This document shows, one piece after another, positions 1 through 9,151 of a stretch of DNA of 29,140 nt (the first letter of the stretch is position 1; the number at the start of each line of letters is the position of its first letter). A program made the translations under genes and the position numbers. The notes beneath the pieces are model-generated. The model had not been told where the DNA came from. It worked only from the letters and a program-made list of their open reading frames with translations, and did no database searches. The stretch comes from CAYWLQ01 sp964458775 (lineage in GTDB: Bacteria; Myxococcota_A; Polyangia; JAAYKL01): NCBI GenBank assembly GCA_964458775.1, contig CAYWLQ010000058.1, positions 1 to 29,140 of the forward strand, in the 5' to 3' direction.

Positions 1-216
1 CCGGGCTTAACGACGCAGTCGTTCATCCTGACCGCGTCCCTCGTGGGCGCGGTTGATTGGTACAGCAAGATTATCGGATCCGTCAGCGCCAATCCTGCCA
101 GGTTTAAGCTTGCTTTTCTAGTTTTGGTTTCTATATTGTCTGATCTTGCATCCTTGCATCTCTAAAGACCGCGCCCACGAGGAGCGCGGTCAGGATGACC
201 CTTCGGGTAAGCCCGG
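1..216. repeat. BIME-like pair of inverted GC-rich palindromic repeats
   Basis: The left arm (1-53) and right arm (168-216) are imperfect reverse complements around a 114-base AT-richer spacer. Each arm has the same layout: CCGGGCTTA, a small hairpin, then about 31 bases that match between arms except for two positions and contain a second hairpin with ACCGCG/CGCGGT ends. The small hairpin differs in sequence but stays paired: ACGAC-GCA-GTCGT on the left and CCC-TTC-GGG on the right. Two REP-type palindromes facing each other is the layout of bacterial interspersed mosaic elements. The arms are much richer in GC than the surroundings. The left arm begins at base 1, so the element may extend outside the window. 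No second copy was seen in the window. Confidence 0.6.
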
Positions 217-357
217 AGGGCTTGGTTTCGACGCTTCCCATTATGGTTTTCTTGTCTGAAAGGCAGAATAGTTACAGTTACAATGGTGACATTTTTCTCT
301 TCTGTGTTAGCTTTGTTTATAGATTGTACTCTTTGACATCAATATGAAAGGAGTCGC
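217..357. other. Leader region of adenosine deaminase gene
   Basis: This gene-free stretch lies between the palindromic repeat and the adenosine deaminase start. It is AT-rich and has no open frame of note. A ribosome-binding sequence AAAGGAG lies just before the ATG at 358. I see no convincing -35/-10 pair; the TTGACA at about 334 is too close to the start codon to serve as a -35 box for this gene. Confidence 0.4.
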
Positions 358-1452
358 ATGACAATTAGTTTCAATGACATAGCTGAAAATCGTATGAATT
401 TTGAAAGAGAGTTCTTTTACAATCTTCCCAAAACAGATTTGCATGTGCATCTTGACGGTTCTATGCGTCTTTTATCTATTTTAGATCTTGCTCAAAAAGG
501 AGGTGTTGATCTCGGAGCTGATACCGAAGATGCTTTGGCGGCTTTAATAGGCATAGGAAAGGTACATAACTCTCTTGATGAATATCTTAGGGGATTTAAT
601 ATTACGCTCAAAGTGCTTCAAACCGAAGAGGGACTGCACCGAGCTGCCTATGAGTTGGCTGAGGATGCACACAGAGAAAACATTGAATATTTAGAAGTGC
701 GCTTCTCACCCATTCTCCATACTCAAAAACGATTGGCAACCACCGTTATTATGGAGTCGGTTCTTTCCGGCTTAAGAGATGCCAATCGCGATTTCGGTAT
801 TCACAGCGGAGTAATTGTTTGCGGAATACGCAATATGTCGCCGGAAATCAGCCTACGTCTGGCAGAGCTGTCTGTTGCTTTTAAAAACAGAGGCGTTGTG
901 GGATTTGATTTAGCCGGCAGTGAACACAACTATCCGGCAAAAGATCATCTGGAGGCTTTCAGTCGAATTTTATCCAACAACGTTAATGTAACAATCCACG
1001 CAGGAGAAGCCTACGGTCCGGACAGCATTCATCAGGCATTACATTACTGCGGAGCCCATAGATTGGGTCACGGAACAAGACTTCGCGAAAACGGTGATCT
1101 TCTAAACTATGTCAACGATCATCGTATTCCTATGGAAATGTGTGTTTCTTCTAATATTCAAACACGTGCGGTAAAAAGCATTGAGGAGCATCCAATCAAG
1201 TTTTATTTGGACCTAGGATTGCGAGTAACCATCAACACAGATAATCGACTGATAACCGACACCTCTATGACCGATGAGTATTATCTAATCGCAAAGCAAT
1301 TCGAACTGACACCCAGAAATATAATGGATTTGGTTATGAATGGGGTTAAATCTTCTTTTATCCCCTATGAATACAAAAAAGACCTTATAATAAGAACCAA
1401 GAATCGCGTAAAACAGCTTCTTGTAGACTATGCCTTGTCCCAAACCTCATAA
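358..1452 (+). CDS. add: Adenosine deaminase
   Basis: This enzyme hydrolyses adenosine (and deoxyadenosine) to inosine and ammonia in cytosolic purine salvage. The 364-residue length fits the family. The metal-site motif HVHLDG supplies H29 and H31. H214 and E217 lie in HAGEAYGP, and H238 lies in HRLGHGT. The metal-binding D295 lies in INTDN. The residue after it is Asn rather than the second Asp of the E. coli and mouse enzymes; as I recall, the NTDNRL form also occurs in actinobacterial adenosine deaminases, so it need not mean loss of activity. The ATG at 358 has a strong upstream AAAGGAG. The gene appears to be a single transcription unit, since the next gene starts 120 bases later with its own leader. 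Adenine or other aminohydrolases of the same superfamily are less likely given the TSMT context and SSNIQT motif. Confidence 0.93.
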   Translation: MTISFNDIAENRMNFEREFFYNLPKTDLHVHLDGSMRLLSILDLAQKGGVDLGADTEDALAALIGIGKVHNSLDEYLRGFNITLKVLQTEEGLHRAAYELAEDAHRENIEYLEVRFSPILHTQKRLATTVIMESVLSGLRDANRDFGIHSGVIVCGIRNMSPEISLRLAELSVAFKNRGVVGFDLAGSEHNYPAKDHLEAFSRILSNNVNVTIHAGEAYGPDSIHQALHYCGAHRLGHGTRLRENGDLLNYVNDHRIPMEMCVSSNIQTRAVKSIEEHPIKFYLDLGLRVTINTDNRLITDTSMTDEYYLIAKQFELTPRNIMDLVMNGVKSSFIPYEYKKDLIIRTKNRVKQLLVDYALSQTS

Positions 1453-1572
1453 ATCTCAGATAACTGAACACCGCAAATTTGGTACGATTCTTCTCTTCAT
1501 CGATAAAAAATGCTATTGTCGGTTTGTTTTGGCATAGAGTTACATGTCGTTTGCTTTTTTAGAGGGACTATA

Positions 1573-3630
1573 ATGCTTTCGAGCAGCGCAGCTGAAAGTC
1601 GTTTTTGGGCAATAATTGTTTTGTTATGCGTTTTTCTTGTTACCCCAAACAACAGTTCAGCAGAAGACAGTATTTCAATTTTCGAAAACAACACAGCCGC
1701 AGAAAGTGTATATTCTCAATCTTCTTCAGAAAAGAAAATGCCGCTTTCTGTTACTGTAAGAGGCGGCGTTTCCCTTGGTGCATACGAAGCGGGCTACTTG
1801 TATTATTTGACTGAATTGCTCAAACTCAATCCGGGTATAGCCGATCTCAAGGTTGTCACAGGCGCTTCAGCAGGCACCATAAACGCATTATTGGTGGTAG
1901 AATCTTTACGTCATCAACACAGTATTCCAAATCCTACCGAAAGTTTGTTTTACAAAACCTGGACTAACAACTGTTTAGCAGCCAGACATATTCTTGATGT
2001 TGCAACAAATCCTGATGAAGTTCAACCGGGAGCGTTGTCATCCGGAAAGTCACTTAAAGCTATCGTTGAGACGGTTCGAAAAGAATGGATAAAAAGAGAA
2101 CCGGAACCTGGAGGAGAACATCACAAACTTGATATTATTCTGGGCGCGACTGCCACTCGGTTTTCTCCCCATAAAATAGAAAAACAACCGCATTTTTCCA
2201 TATATCGCCAGGAAGAAAAATTCTCTTTCAGAGTTCGCCAGGTTTTGGGGAACATGCATATGACCAATTACCTCTACGGTCGTCCCGGGTATCAACAAGC
2301 TCTTTTGCCGACAGACTCAGCCGGACGTATTTTTTTTGACGAAGCGGCAAAGCTGCTTCTTGCGTCCTCTGCTTTTCCCTTGGCATTTCCTCCTCAAGAG
2401 CTGTCTCTTTGCATGCGAGAATCATCGAAGAATGCTTCAACCGTTTGCGTTCCCTCAGAACATGATTTTGAAAGCAATACTCCTTTTGTGGATGGAGGAG
2501 TTTTTGACAACAATCCGCTTCGTTTGGCTTACAAAATCATAGAATCAGATATTAAAACCAATACATGGAAAAATACTGCAGAAATTGAAAATTTTTCTCA
2601 TCATCCCGATGATTTTGTCTTTCTTTATCTTGATCCGGATAACACCTCATATCCGCACTTACACGAATATGAAACAGATTGTGCTCAAGCCGAAAACTAT
2701 TGTGCTATTGAGAAGAAAGTGTGTTCAAACCTAATGAGGCTGTGTCTTGGAAAGAACACAAATTGCCTTGAAGCAAAGCACGCTTGTAAATCAACAAAAC
2801 ACACTTGCGATACAAAGAAAAACATTTGCAAAGCCGAAAAGAAGGATCTCAATCGAGAGAAAAAACGAGGACTGAAATATAATCTCTTTGCTGAAGCAGG
2901 AGGTTTTCTCGGAAGTTTTATGGGAACATCCATGACAAAGGAACTCAATGTACTGGATGAGGAAGATCCAATAGTTCTTACAGCCGAAAGGCTTGCTGTA
3001 ACTACTCGCGATTATCCGACCGCGAGCGGACACCTTGCCAATTTTTTTGGATTTTTCGACACAAAGCTTTTGAAATACGACTTTTTTCTTGGAATGCATG
3101 ATGCTGACAGTTTTGTGCGCAATTTGCTGACTGATAGGAAAAGCCGATTTTATAAGATACCTCTAACTTTTCCGGAAGAAGCCTTTCGCTCTGACGATTC
3201 AGCCTTACAATGGCAACCGTTCCGTTGCATGCGGGCTGTATTTGACGGAGTCGGAGATTTTTTGGAGCATTGTTCTCCTGGATTTTCTAAACAATCTCAT
3301 TCATACTCAAATACAACATCAGATATTGGTGAATGCGGTCCTATCGAACCTGTCGCTATGCAAGATTTTCTAATTTTAATTCAGTCATCACTAGATCAAC
3401 TTTACAACCATTGTCGCTACATATCTCCTGCAGTATCTACCTACAACAAACACTGCAACAATGCGCAACAAGGTAAATCACCTCCGTTCCTTTTAAATCT
3501 TAAACCCTGGGACATTAAGGCTGAGACCCACGAAAATAAATGGCGACAAATTTATGGAGAGAGTGATTTTCTATATATGCTCGGTTTGTTGGAAGCATAT
3601 AAGTTTGAGTTTACAGATTTGGGATTGTAG
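1573..3630 (+). CDS. Secreted patatin-like phospholipase with cysteine heptad ladder
   Basis: This is a predicted lipid acyl hydrolase exported across the inner membrane. Starting at ATG 1573 (preceded by GAGGG), the protein has a signal peptide with hydrophobic residues about 11-24 and likely cleavage after NSSA (residue 30). The patatin fold follows: the oxyanion-hole motif RGGVSLGAYEAG at 63-74, nucleophile elbow GASAG with S99, and catalytic D307 in VDGGVFDNNP. Between the catalytic domain and the C-terminus, eight cysteines occur at exactly seven-residue spacing (370 to 419) in a Lys/Glu-rich helical segment. An upstream in-frame start at 1510 would add 21 residues and spoil the signal peptide. 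The frame ends at TAG 3628-3630, but the same frame reopens at once into a barrel-like segment, so this may be the 5' part of a longer gene. Patatin family confidence is high; substrate is unknown. Confidence 0.85.
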   Translation: MLSSSAAESRFWAIIVLLCVFLVTPNNSSAEDSISIFENNTAAESVYSQSSSEKKMPLSVTVRGGVSLGAYEAGYLYYLTELLKLNPGIADLKVVTGASAGTINALLVVESLRHQHSIPNPTESLFYKTWTNNCLAARHILDVATNPDEVQPGALSSGKSLKAIVETVRKEWIKREPEPGGEHHKLDIILGATATRFSPHKIEKQPHFSIYRQEEKFSFRVRQVLGNMHMTNYLYGRPGYQQALLPTDSAGRIFFDEAAKLLLASSAFPLAFPPQELSLCMRESSKNASTVCVPSEHDFESNTPFVDGGVFDNNPLRLAYKIIESDIKTNTWKNTAEIENFSHHPDDFVFLYLDPDNTSYPHLHEYETDCAQAENYCAIEKKVCSNLMRLCLGKNTNCLEAKHACKSTKHTCDTKKNICKAEKKDLNREKKRGLKYNLFAEAGGFLGSFMGTSMTKELNVLDEEDPIVLTAERLAVTTRDYPTASGHLANFFGFFDTKLLKYDFFLGMHDADSFVRNLLTDRKSRFYKIPLTFPEEAFRSDDSALQWQPFRCMRAVFDGVGDFLEHCSPGFSKQSHSYSNTTSDIGECGPIEPVAMQDFLILIQSSLDQLYNHCRYISPAVSTYNKHCNNAQQGKSPPFLLNLKPWDIKAETHENKWRQIYGESDFLYMLGLLEAYKFEFTDLGL

Positions 3631-3651
3631 AGAAGAGAATCTGAAAATGCT

Positions 3652-4248
3652 ATGTTTCAGATTAGAAAAGATATGATTTCATATGTCGAAGCATATTCAT
3701 CTGAGCTTTCTTGGGGCCAGAAAATTTTGGCGAGAACAGTAGGGAAGCCTGGCTTAAACTTTGCTTTCAAATATGCTCCCAGGCCGCACATTGTATATTT
3801 TACTGTCGGAAAAGGTTCTGAACTGGGCTGGAGCGGTGCTCCTTCACTTCCTCGCAGCTTAGGACTAGGTATTCGTTTAAACACCGCTATACAAATCCAA
3901 GGATTGGATACTCTTATTCCTGCAAAGAACGTATCAGTTGCACTTAGTCCCGTGCTCGGCCCGGAATTCGAAGTGCTTCATCCGGGAAGTGCTTGGCTGC
4001 AAACAAGATTGGGCTTAAGAATAGGATATCAATTTAATTTCGGCACAATAAACGAATCTCCTTGCGATGACAGCAGCAAGACCTTGCATTGTAACGCTTT
4101 TATACTACAAGGCTTTTTGGCTTTAACGCTTCTTGAACATATTAGATTACAAAGCGGCGCTGAGTGGTTAATCCCCAAATGGCCTGACAGTTCTCCTAAA
4201 AATTTTGATTTTTGGAACTTTCTGTTAGCAATAGGATGGCAGTTTTAG
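3652..4248 (+). CDS. Barrel-like C-terminal segment, in frame with the upstream patatin gene
   Basis: This 198-residue frame has no recognisable signal peptide and no good ribosome-binding site at a proper distance. It lies in the same reading frame as the patatin gene, separated from it only by one TAG codon and seven further codons. Its sequence alternates glycine-rich and aromatic stretches (GLGIRLNTA, RLGLRIGYQFNF) and ends in GWQF, with a terminal Phe as in many outer-membrane beta-barrel proteins. Patatin-barrel fusions such as PlpD (type Vd secretion) are known, which makes a split lipase-barrel gene plausible; this segment is, however, short for a full barrel and no POTRA domain was recognised. 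It could instead be a separately translated small protein. If the TAG were sense, the joined product would be 891 residues. Confidence 0.55.
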   Translation: MFQIRKDMISYVEAYSSELSWGQKILARTVGKPGLNFAFKYAPRPHIVYFTVGKGSELGWSGAPSLPRSLGLGIRLNTAIQIQGLDTLIPAKNVSVALSPVLGPEFEVLHPGSAWLQTRLGLRIGYQFNFGTINESPCDDSSKTLHCNAFILQGFLALTLLEHIRLQSGAEWLIPKWPDSSPKNFDFWNFLLAIGWQF

Positions 4249-4351
4249 AGAAAAACTTTTTTAATCGTAGTTTACTGGACTTCTTATTAATATTACTATT
4301 ATGTACTCCAATTAATTGAAAGTTTTTTGTTTTAACATAAAGAAGAATGAG

Positions 4352-4358
4352 AAGGAGG
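4352..4358 (+). promoter_or_regulatory. Ribosome-binding site deciding the lipoprotein start
   Basis: AAGGAGG lies eight bases before ATG 4367. It selects this ATG over the upstream in-frame TTG at 4316, and the chosen start gives a clean lipoprotein signal peptide. Confidence 0.75.
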
Positions 4359-4366
4359 AATATGAC

Positions 4367-4978
4367 ATGAAAAAGATGATATTTACACTTTTTGTGTTTT
4401 TTGCATTTATTTCATGCGATGAAACGGTGAACCCGACAATGGTATGGGGTACTGTTTGGGCGAGGGGAATTAACGGTACTGTTGCGTTACAAGGTGCTAC
4501 ATTGGGAGAGTCATTAGCAGATGCTGATATGATCGGCTCATGTTCTTACGAAAACAATAAGTTTTCATTTGTAGTCGGAAGAGATCTTCCCAAAAGCATC
4601 GATTGGGACAAGGAATATTTTTTTGAAATAAAGGGAATACAAGGACCGCCTTCAAAAAAACCTTACCTAGCTGACGGAACTCTCAGAGAAGATGATCAAA
4701 GCACCTTCACAGAGGGAAGAATATATACAGTAAGCGGAGCATGGATTTTTCAGGAAAAGAATATTGTAGCTGATAAGTGCAAGGTTGTACTATTTGCTGA
4801 AGCTGAAACAGGAGACCTTACCCCTAAAGAATACGGAAAATCACCTTTTGACTATGTAGTAAAAATAGACTGTACTGCAGGATTGGAAAATGTAGAAAGT
4901 CAGCTTTCGGGTGCAACAAAAAACGATATACTTACCGGCTTCAATGTTATGCTTTGGTTTAAGAATTGTGAATCTTGA
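4367..4978 (+). CDS. Small lipoprotein of unknown function
   Basis: The 203-residue product begins with a type II signal peptide: MKKM, a Phe-rich hydrophobic stretch, and lipobox FISC with lipidated C17. The residue after the cysteine is Asp, which in E. coli favours retention in the inner membrane; whether that rule holds here is unknown. The mature part is about 185 residues, mostly polar with beta-type patterns and cysteines at positions such as SCSYE, DKCKV, IDCTA and KNCES that might form disulfides. I recognise no family. It sits alone between the patatin locus and the VWA lipoprotein, both also envelope proteins. The start is decided by the AAGGAGG box. Confidence 0.7.
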   Translation: MKKMIFTLFVFFAFISCDETVNPTMVWGTVWARGINGTVALQGATLGESLADADMIGSCSYENNKFSFVVGRDLPKSIDWDKEYFFEIKGIQGPPSKKPYLADGTLREDDQSTFTEGRIYTVSGAWIFQEKNIVADKCKVVLFAEAETGDLTPKEYGKSPFDYVVKIDCTAGLENVESQLSGATKNDILTGFNVMLWFKNCES

Positions 4979-5161
4979 GTTTTTGATCGGAAGTTTCATT
5001 AGACACTTGACCTATCCTATTCTTTAAAATTTTTTTACACTCACGTTTTTCCCTATAATTGTTTCTTTGATTAAACTATCTTAAAAAAAAGAACTTTAAG
5101 CAGACTTGTGCGTAGGTTTTGGATAAGAATGAAGGTCTCAATGAGCTTTTGTGGTTTTAAT

Positions 5162-5167
5162 AAGGAG
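5162..5167 (+). promoter_or_regulatory. Ribosome-binding site deciding the VWA lipoprotein start
   Basis: AAGGAG lies seven bases before ATG 5175. This start gives a typical lipoprotein signal, whereas the in-frame GTG at 5151 would add eight residues upstream of it. Confidence 0.7.
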
Positions 5168-5174
5168 TATCGAT

Positions 5175-8100
5175 ATGCATCATCTATCAATAAGGCTATT
5201 TTTGTCGGCTTTTGTTGTATTCGCGGTCAGCTGTAAAAAAGAAAAACCTAGAGAAGCTGTCGGAGCACTAGAACAAAAAGAATCATCAGCTGCTGCTCCT
5301 GACACGCATCTGGGTGTCATTGTTGCAATTTCTTCTGTTGGTAAAACAGATAAGCCATTATCGATTCTAAACAAAAAAAAACAGGGTTGGGGTTCAGCTC
5401 AAAACAACGATTCTTTGTTTGCTGATGACAAGCTTAAGACCGATATATCTGCTTCTGCTATTGTAAAATTGAGTAACGAAAATGAAATAACCTTAAACGG
5501 CGATACACTTGTTCAATATATTTCAGAGCAAAACCTTAAATTAGAAAGCGGTGAACTGTGGGTAAATTTAAAAAACCAATTGAATATTGACACTCCTTTC
5601 GGAAAAACAACAGCAGGACCCGGTACAGGAAGTATAAAACTATATAACGAAAAACTTATTGTTTCTTGGGTGAGCGGAAATGCGACTTTGACCGGCAAAA
5701 CCGGTTCAATTTCTCTTAACGGCGGTGATGAGGTAACAGCAACCGCAAGTGAGTTAAGCAGAACAATAATTAGGGATACCTCAGCACTGACATCTTGGAC
5801 CTCAAAGGTACGACAGGCTGTAACAGATGCAGCAAGTGCAGACCAATCCAACGCAAGTCTTCCTTCTATATCCGGTCTTGGAACCCTAATCGCCAAGTTA
5901 CCCGGAGGGTCAAAACCTCTTCCTTTCAATATTCTTGCAGAGGATATTGTAATTAAGATTCAAGATAATATGGCGATTACCAGAATTGAACAAGTCTTTA
6001 AGAATCCTACTAACCAAACTGTTGAAGCAGAGTACAAGTTTCCCATTCCTGAAAATGCCTATCTGACGGGGTATGACATGGAAGTCAACGGTCGCATGAT
6101 GCGAGGAGAGATCGTAGAACGAGACAAAGGCAGAAAAATACTAAAGAAAGTCATTGATGATTTTGTATATCAAATGAGAGATCCGGCGCTTACAGAATGG
6201 GAAAGCGGAACAACTTTTAAAACTCGAATTTTTCCGATTAAACCAAAAGAAGAGAAGAGAGTTGTGCTAACTCATCTTATGCCTTTATCGGGAGCTAAAG
6301 GAGAATATCGATATACCTTGCCGGTAACAATGGGAATAGACACTCCGACTATTCCCAAATTTAGAATAACTGCATCAGTATCTTCTTCTCATGGGTCTGC
6401 TGAAATATTTACACCATTATATCAAACACAAATTCAACCTACTGAGAACTCGGTGAAAATCAAATTTGAAGCTTCGGAGTTTATTCCTCGTGCAGATTTT
6501 GTAATAGAAATTCGCTCACCTTCTGAACAAGAGGCAGCTCTAGCTCTTTTTAACAAGGAGTATTCTCATGATTCTATCATTCAAGAGGTTGAAAGCTTAA
6601 AGATTGCAACACAGGAATCTGCTACTCCGGCTAATCCCTATATGCAAAACGACGAAGGATTTTTTCTTTTAAAACTATCCCCAAAAGATGAGACATCATC
6701 TTTAAATAAAGGTCAAAATTCATCTTCGGGTTTTGATTGGATGTTCCTAATAGATACTTCAGAAAGCCGCTTCGGTCCTGACATGGAAATACAAAAGCGC
6801 TTACTGGATACATTGATTGACATCTTGGGTCCTAACGACCGCGTTAAGATTATGGCCTATGACACCTTTCCGGTATTAATGTCCCAAGAATGGCATACCC
6901 CGTCTTATGAGCTTAGAAAACAGGTTCAAGAATTTCTTGCACAAACAGAACCGGGAGGCGCTACCAACTTATCAGATGCACTGTTTGCGGCTCGTACCGA
7001 AGCGGATAGTTCTCGTGCTATGAAAGTAGTAGTTATGGGTGACGGAGCTGCAACCATTGGAGAACTTTCTCCCGGAGTGCTCGCAGAAACAGCTTCAAAA
7101 CTATTTGACTATCCGCATTCTGTTTCAACGATAGGTGTGGGCTCAAGCGTTGATCGTCTCTTGCTGCAAACAATTGCCGATAAATCCCGCGGTTGCTATT
7201 TTTCGATTAGCGGCGGAGAAGACTTGCTTACAGCAGCAGTGAGAACCGTTACCGGTCTTAGATCCTCTGTGTTAGAAGATGCAAAATTGTCACTAAACGG
7301 CATTCAGGTTCGTGATGTTCTTCCGTCATCGCTTTCGAATATCTCACTCGGTAGTGAGGCTATAGTTGTAGGCAGGTATAGCGGACAGGGAAAACTGGTT
7401 GTCGGCCTAAGCGGAAGAATAGAAAACAAACCATGGAGCAAGCAGTGGGAATTTGACATCAAACCCACCGACTCTAGAAATTCTTTTATACCCATTATAT
7501 GGGGCGCAAAGAAAATCGATGAGCTTACATTACAGGATTCCGAAACATCAAAACAAGAGCTGGTATCGGTTTCGAAAAAGTACTCTATCGCCAGTCGTAT
7601 AACTTCATTTATTGTGCTCGAAAACGAAGCAATGTACCGAGAATTTAAAGTAGACCGATCACAAGAACGTATAGCATGGAGCGGAGAAGAAGAGATTGAT
7701 TTTGAAAAACGAGGAGAAGTTCTGGTTGACAGTATTGCAGGAGGCAGCGCAGACGACAGTTTTGCACCGTCCGAAGATCGTGCAGCTAAACGAAGCTCAG
7801 CCGGCGCTTCGGCATCAAAATCTTCCGCACCGATTGCTCGTTCTGTTCCGTCTTCATCTCTTGGTGAGGCTCGCGGAGCCTTTGATATGAAAGATGAAGT
7901 TCCAAGATCCAGATCATCAGCATATGACTGGAATCGTTACAGAAGGCCTATTACTCATTATAATGTAAAAATTCGTTCGGTTTCTTCCGAAGTAACAACA
8001 GAAATTCTGCAAAAAGCCAGAGAGCTTGAGTCAGCGGTATTGTCATCTCCTCGTGATCGTCGAGCCAGAAAGAATTTTGTCGCCTATCTTGTTTCAAATT

Positions 8101-8930
8101 CAATGACGGATGAGGCTTTTAAAGCACTCAACGATTGGTCACGACTGGACCGCTCCAATCCTGAATTTCATATGCTCAAAGGAGATGCACTTAAGCTACA
8201 AGGCAATCTACCGGGTGCTCTAAGAGCATATTCCAGTGTTATCGACCTTCAACCCGAAAATACAAAGGTTCTTAACATGCTGGCTTCATATTTTGAATCA
8301 CACAATAGATGGAAGGAATCATATCCTTTCCTAGCAGCGGACAGTGCAAAAAAACCTACTGACGGTCTAAAAATGGCTAAACGAGCAATAACAGCTTTTA
8401 AGGCCGGACAAGAACAAGAAGCGCTAAAAATCGCTTCCGATATGGCTCAAAAAGATTTTACCGGTATCTATTCGACTATTCAAAAAAGGTTCAATTTACC
8501 AAAATCAGAGAAGGATGCAATCTTGAGCCTTGCAAACAATAGAATCCTTCCTCTTATGTATGATACGCCGATAGCTGCTTCTATCAAATCAGCCGGGCTA
8601 AAGATTGTATTGTCCTGGGAAGGCAACTCAAAACTTGATATTTGGCCGTCCGGCGTAAAAGAAAAATATTTAGGTGCAAATAAAAATGCACAAATAGTAT
8701 CGCCTTTGTCAGGACAAGAAAGAACACTGATAGTATCAGGCGGAGCAGAAGGCCGCTATCGCATACAGATTATCTGTGCCGATTCAAACGGCTGCCACAA
8801 TGTAGCCGGTAATTTGCAAATTGAAGCTCACGGCGTAAAACGCAAAATTCCCTTTGTCCTCAACGCGCCGGCAAAAGATGTTGCGATAGTATCAATTGAA
8901 AAAGAACATTATTGGAAGCATTATCGATAA
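5175..8930 (+). CDS. FecR-like/VIT/VWA/TPR lipoprotein
   Basis: The 1251-residue product is a predicted envelope lipoprotein with lipobox AVSC and lipidated C20. A FecR-like beta domain spans about 45-195 (recurring patterns such as LFADDKLKT and TPFGKTTAG). A VIT domain spans about 246-385 (VEAEYKFPIPENA, FKTRIFPI). The VWA domain spans about 520-690 with an intact metal site: D527-x-S529-x-S531, T597 and D623. A Ser/Ala/Arg-rich linker lies near 860-910, then TPR repeats from about 995 to 1090 (FHMLKGDALKLQGN, ALRAYSSVIDLQPEN). The C-terminal 115 residues form a beta-rich domain beginning IVLSWEGN that resembles DUF2135-type domains. VIT-VWA proteins are thought to mediate metal-dependent protein contacts; no enzymatic role is expected. 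The gene appears monocistronic, with a 666-base gap after it. The exact partner is unknown. Confidence 0.85.
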   Translation: MHHLSIRLFLSAFVVFAVSCKKEKPREAVGALEQKESSAAAPDTHLGVIVAISSVGKTDKPLSILNKKKQGWGSAQNNDSLFADDKLKTDISASAIVKLSNENEITLNGDTLVQYISEQNLKLESGELWVNLKNQLNIDTPFGKTTAGPGTGSIKLYNEKLIVSWVSGNATLTGKTGSISLNGGDEVTATASELSRTIIRDTSALTSWTSKVRQAVTDAASADQSNASLPSISGLGTLIAKLPGGSKPLPFNILAEDIVIKIQDNMAITRIEQVFKNPTNQTVEAEYKFPIPENAYLTGYDMEVNGRMMRGEIVERDKGRKILKKVIDDFVYQMRDPALTEWESGTTFKTRIFPIKPKEEKRVVLTHLMPLSGAKGEYRYTLPVTMGIDTPTIPKFRITASVSSSHGSAEIFTPLYQTQIQPTENSVKIKFEASEFIPRADFVIEIRSPSEQEAALALFNKEYSHDSIIQEVESLKIATQESATPANPYMQNDEGFFLLKLSPKDETSSLNKGQNSSSGFDWMFLIDTSESRFGPDMEIQKRLLDTLIDILGPNDRVKIMAYDTFPVLMSQEWHTPSYELRKQVQEFLAQTEPGGATNLSDALFAARTEADSSRAMKVVVMGDGAATIGELSPGVLAETASKLFDYPHSVSTIGVGSSVDRLLLQTIADKSRGCYFSISGGEDLLTAAVRTVTGLRSSVLEDAKLSLNGIQVRDVLPSSLSNISLGSEAIVVGRYSGQGKLVVGLSGRIENKPWSKQWEFDIKPTDSRNSFIPIIWGAKKIDELTLQDSETSKQELVSVSKKYSIASRITSFIVLENEAMYREFKVDRSQERIAWSGEEEIDFEKRGEVLVDSIAGGSADDSFAPSEDRAAKRSSAGASASKSSAPIARSVPSSSLGEARGAFDMKDEVPRSRSSAYDWNRYRRPITHYNVKIRSVSSEVTTEILQKARELESAVLSSPRDRRARKNFVAYLVSNSMTDEAFKALNDWSRLDRSNPEFHMLKGDALKLQGNLPGALRAYSSVIDLQPENTKVLNMLASYFESHNRWKESYPFLAADSAKKPTDGLKMAKRAITAFKAGQEQEALKIASDMAQKDFTGIYSTIQKRFNLPKSEKDAILSLANNRILPLMYDTPIAASIKSAGLKIVLSWEGNSKLDIWPSGVKEKYLGANKNAQIVSPLSGQERTLIVSGGAEGRYRIQIICADSNGCHNVAGNLQIEAHGVKRKIPFVLNAPAKDVAIVSIEKEHYWKHYR

Positions 8931-9151
8931 TAGTATGATGTTTATTTCATAAATTGATAATGAGAACCGCAACAGTGTTTCTAAGTGTTCCTAGAATGCG
9001 CTGATATTGCTTCCTAAAAAGCCGCACATGAAAATATTAATTTAAATATCACGCAATCAACTCAAGTCACATATGCTTACATAAGGATAATTAGTTTCCA
9101 TCTCAAAATGCAGTAAATCAGGCAAATAGATGTAGGACATGTGTTTATTCC

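Noticed and set aside
334..339. TTGACA before adenosine deaminase as a -35 box
   Set aside because: It lies only 18 bases before the ATG, too close to leave room for a -10 box and the ribosome-binding site.
1..357. GC-rich stretch considered as a tRNA or other structured RNA gene
   Set aside because: No cloverleaf or T-arm sequence is present; the pairing is explained by the inverted repeat.
3628..3630. TAG considered as a recoded sense codon throughout the genome
   Set aside because: Several other genes here, such as porG, priA and hslU, end in TAG at their expected family length, so TAG works as a stop.
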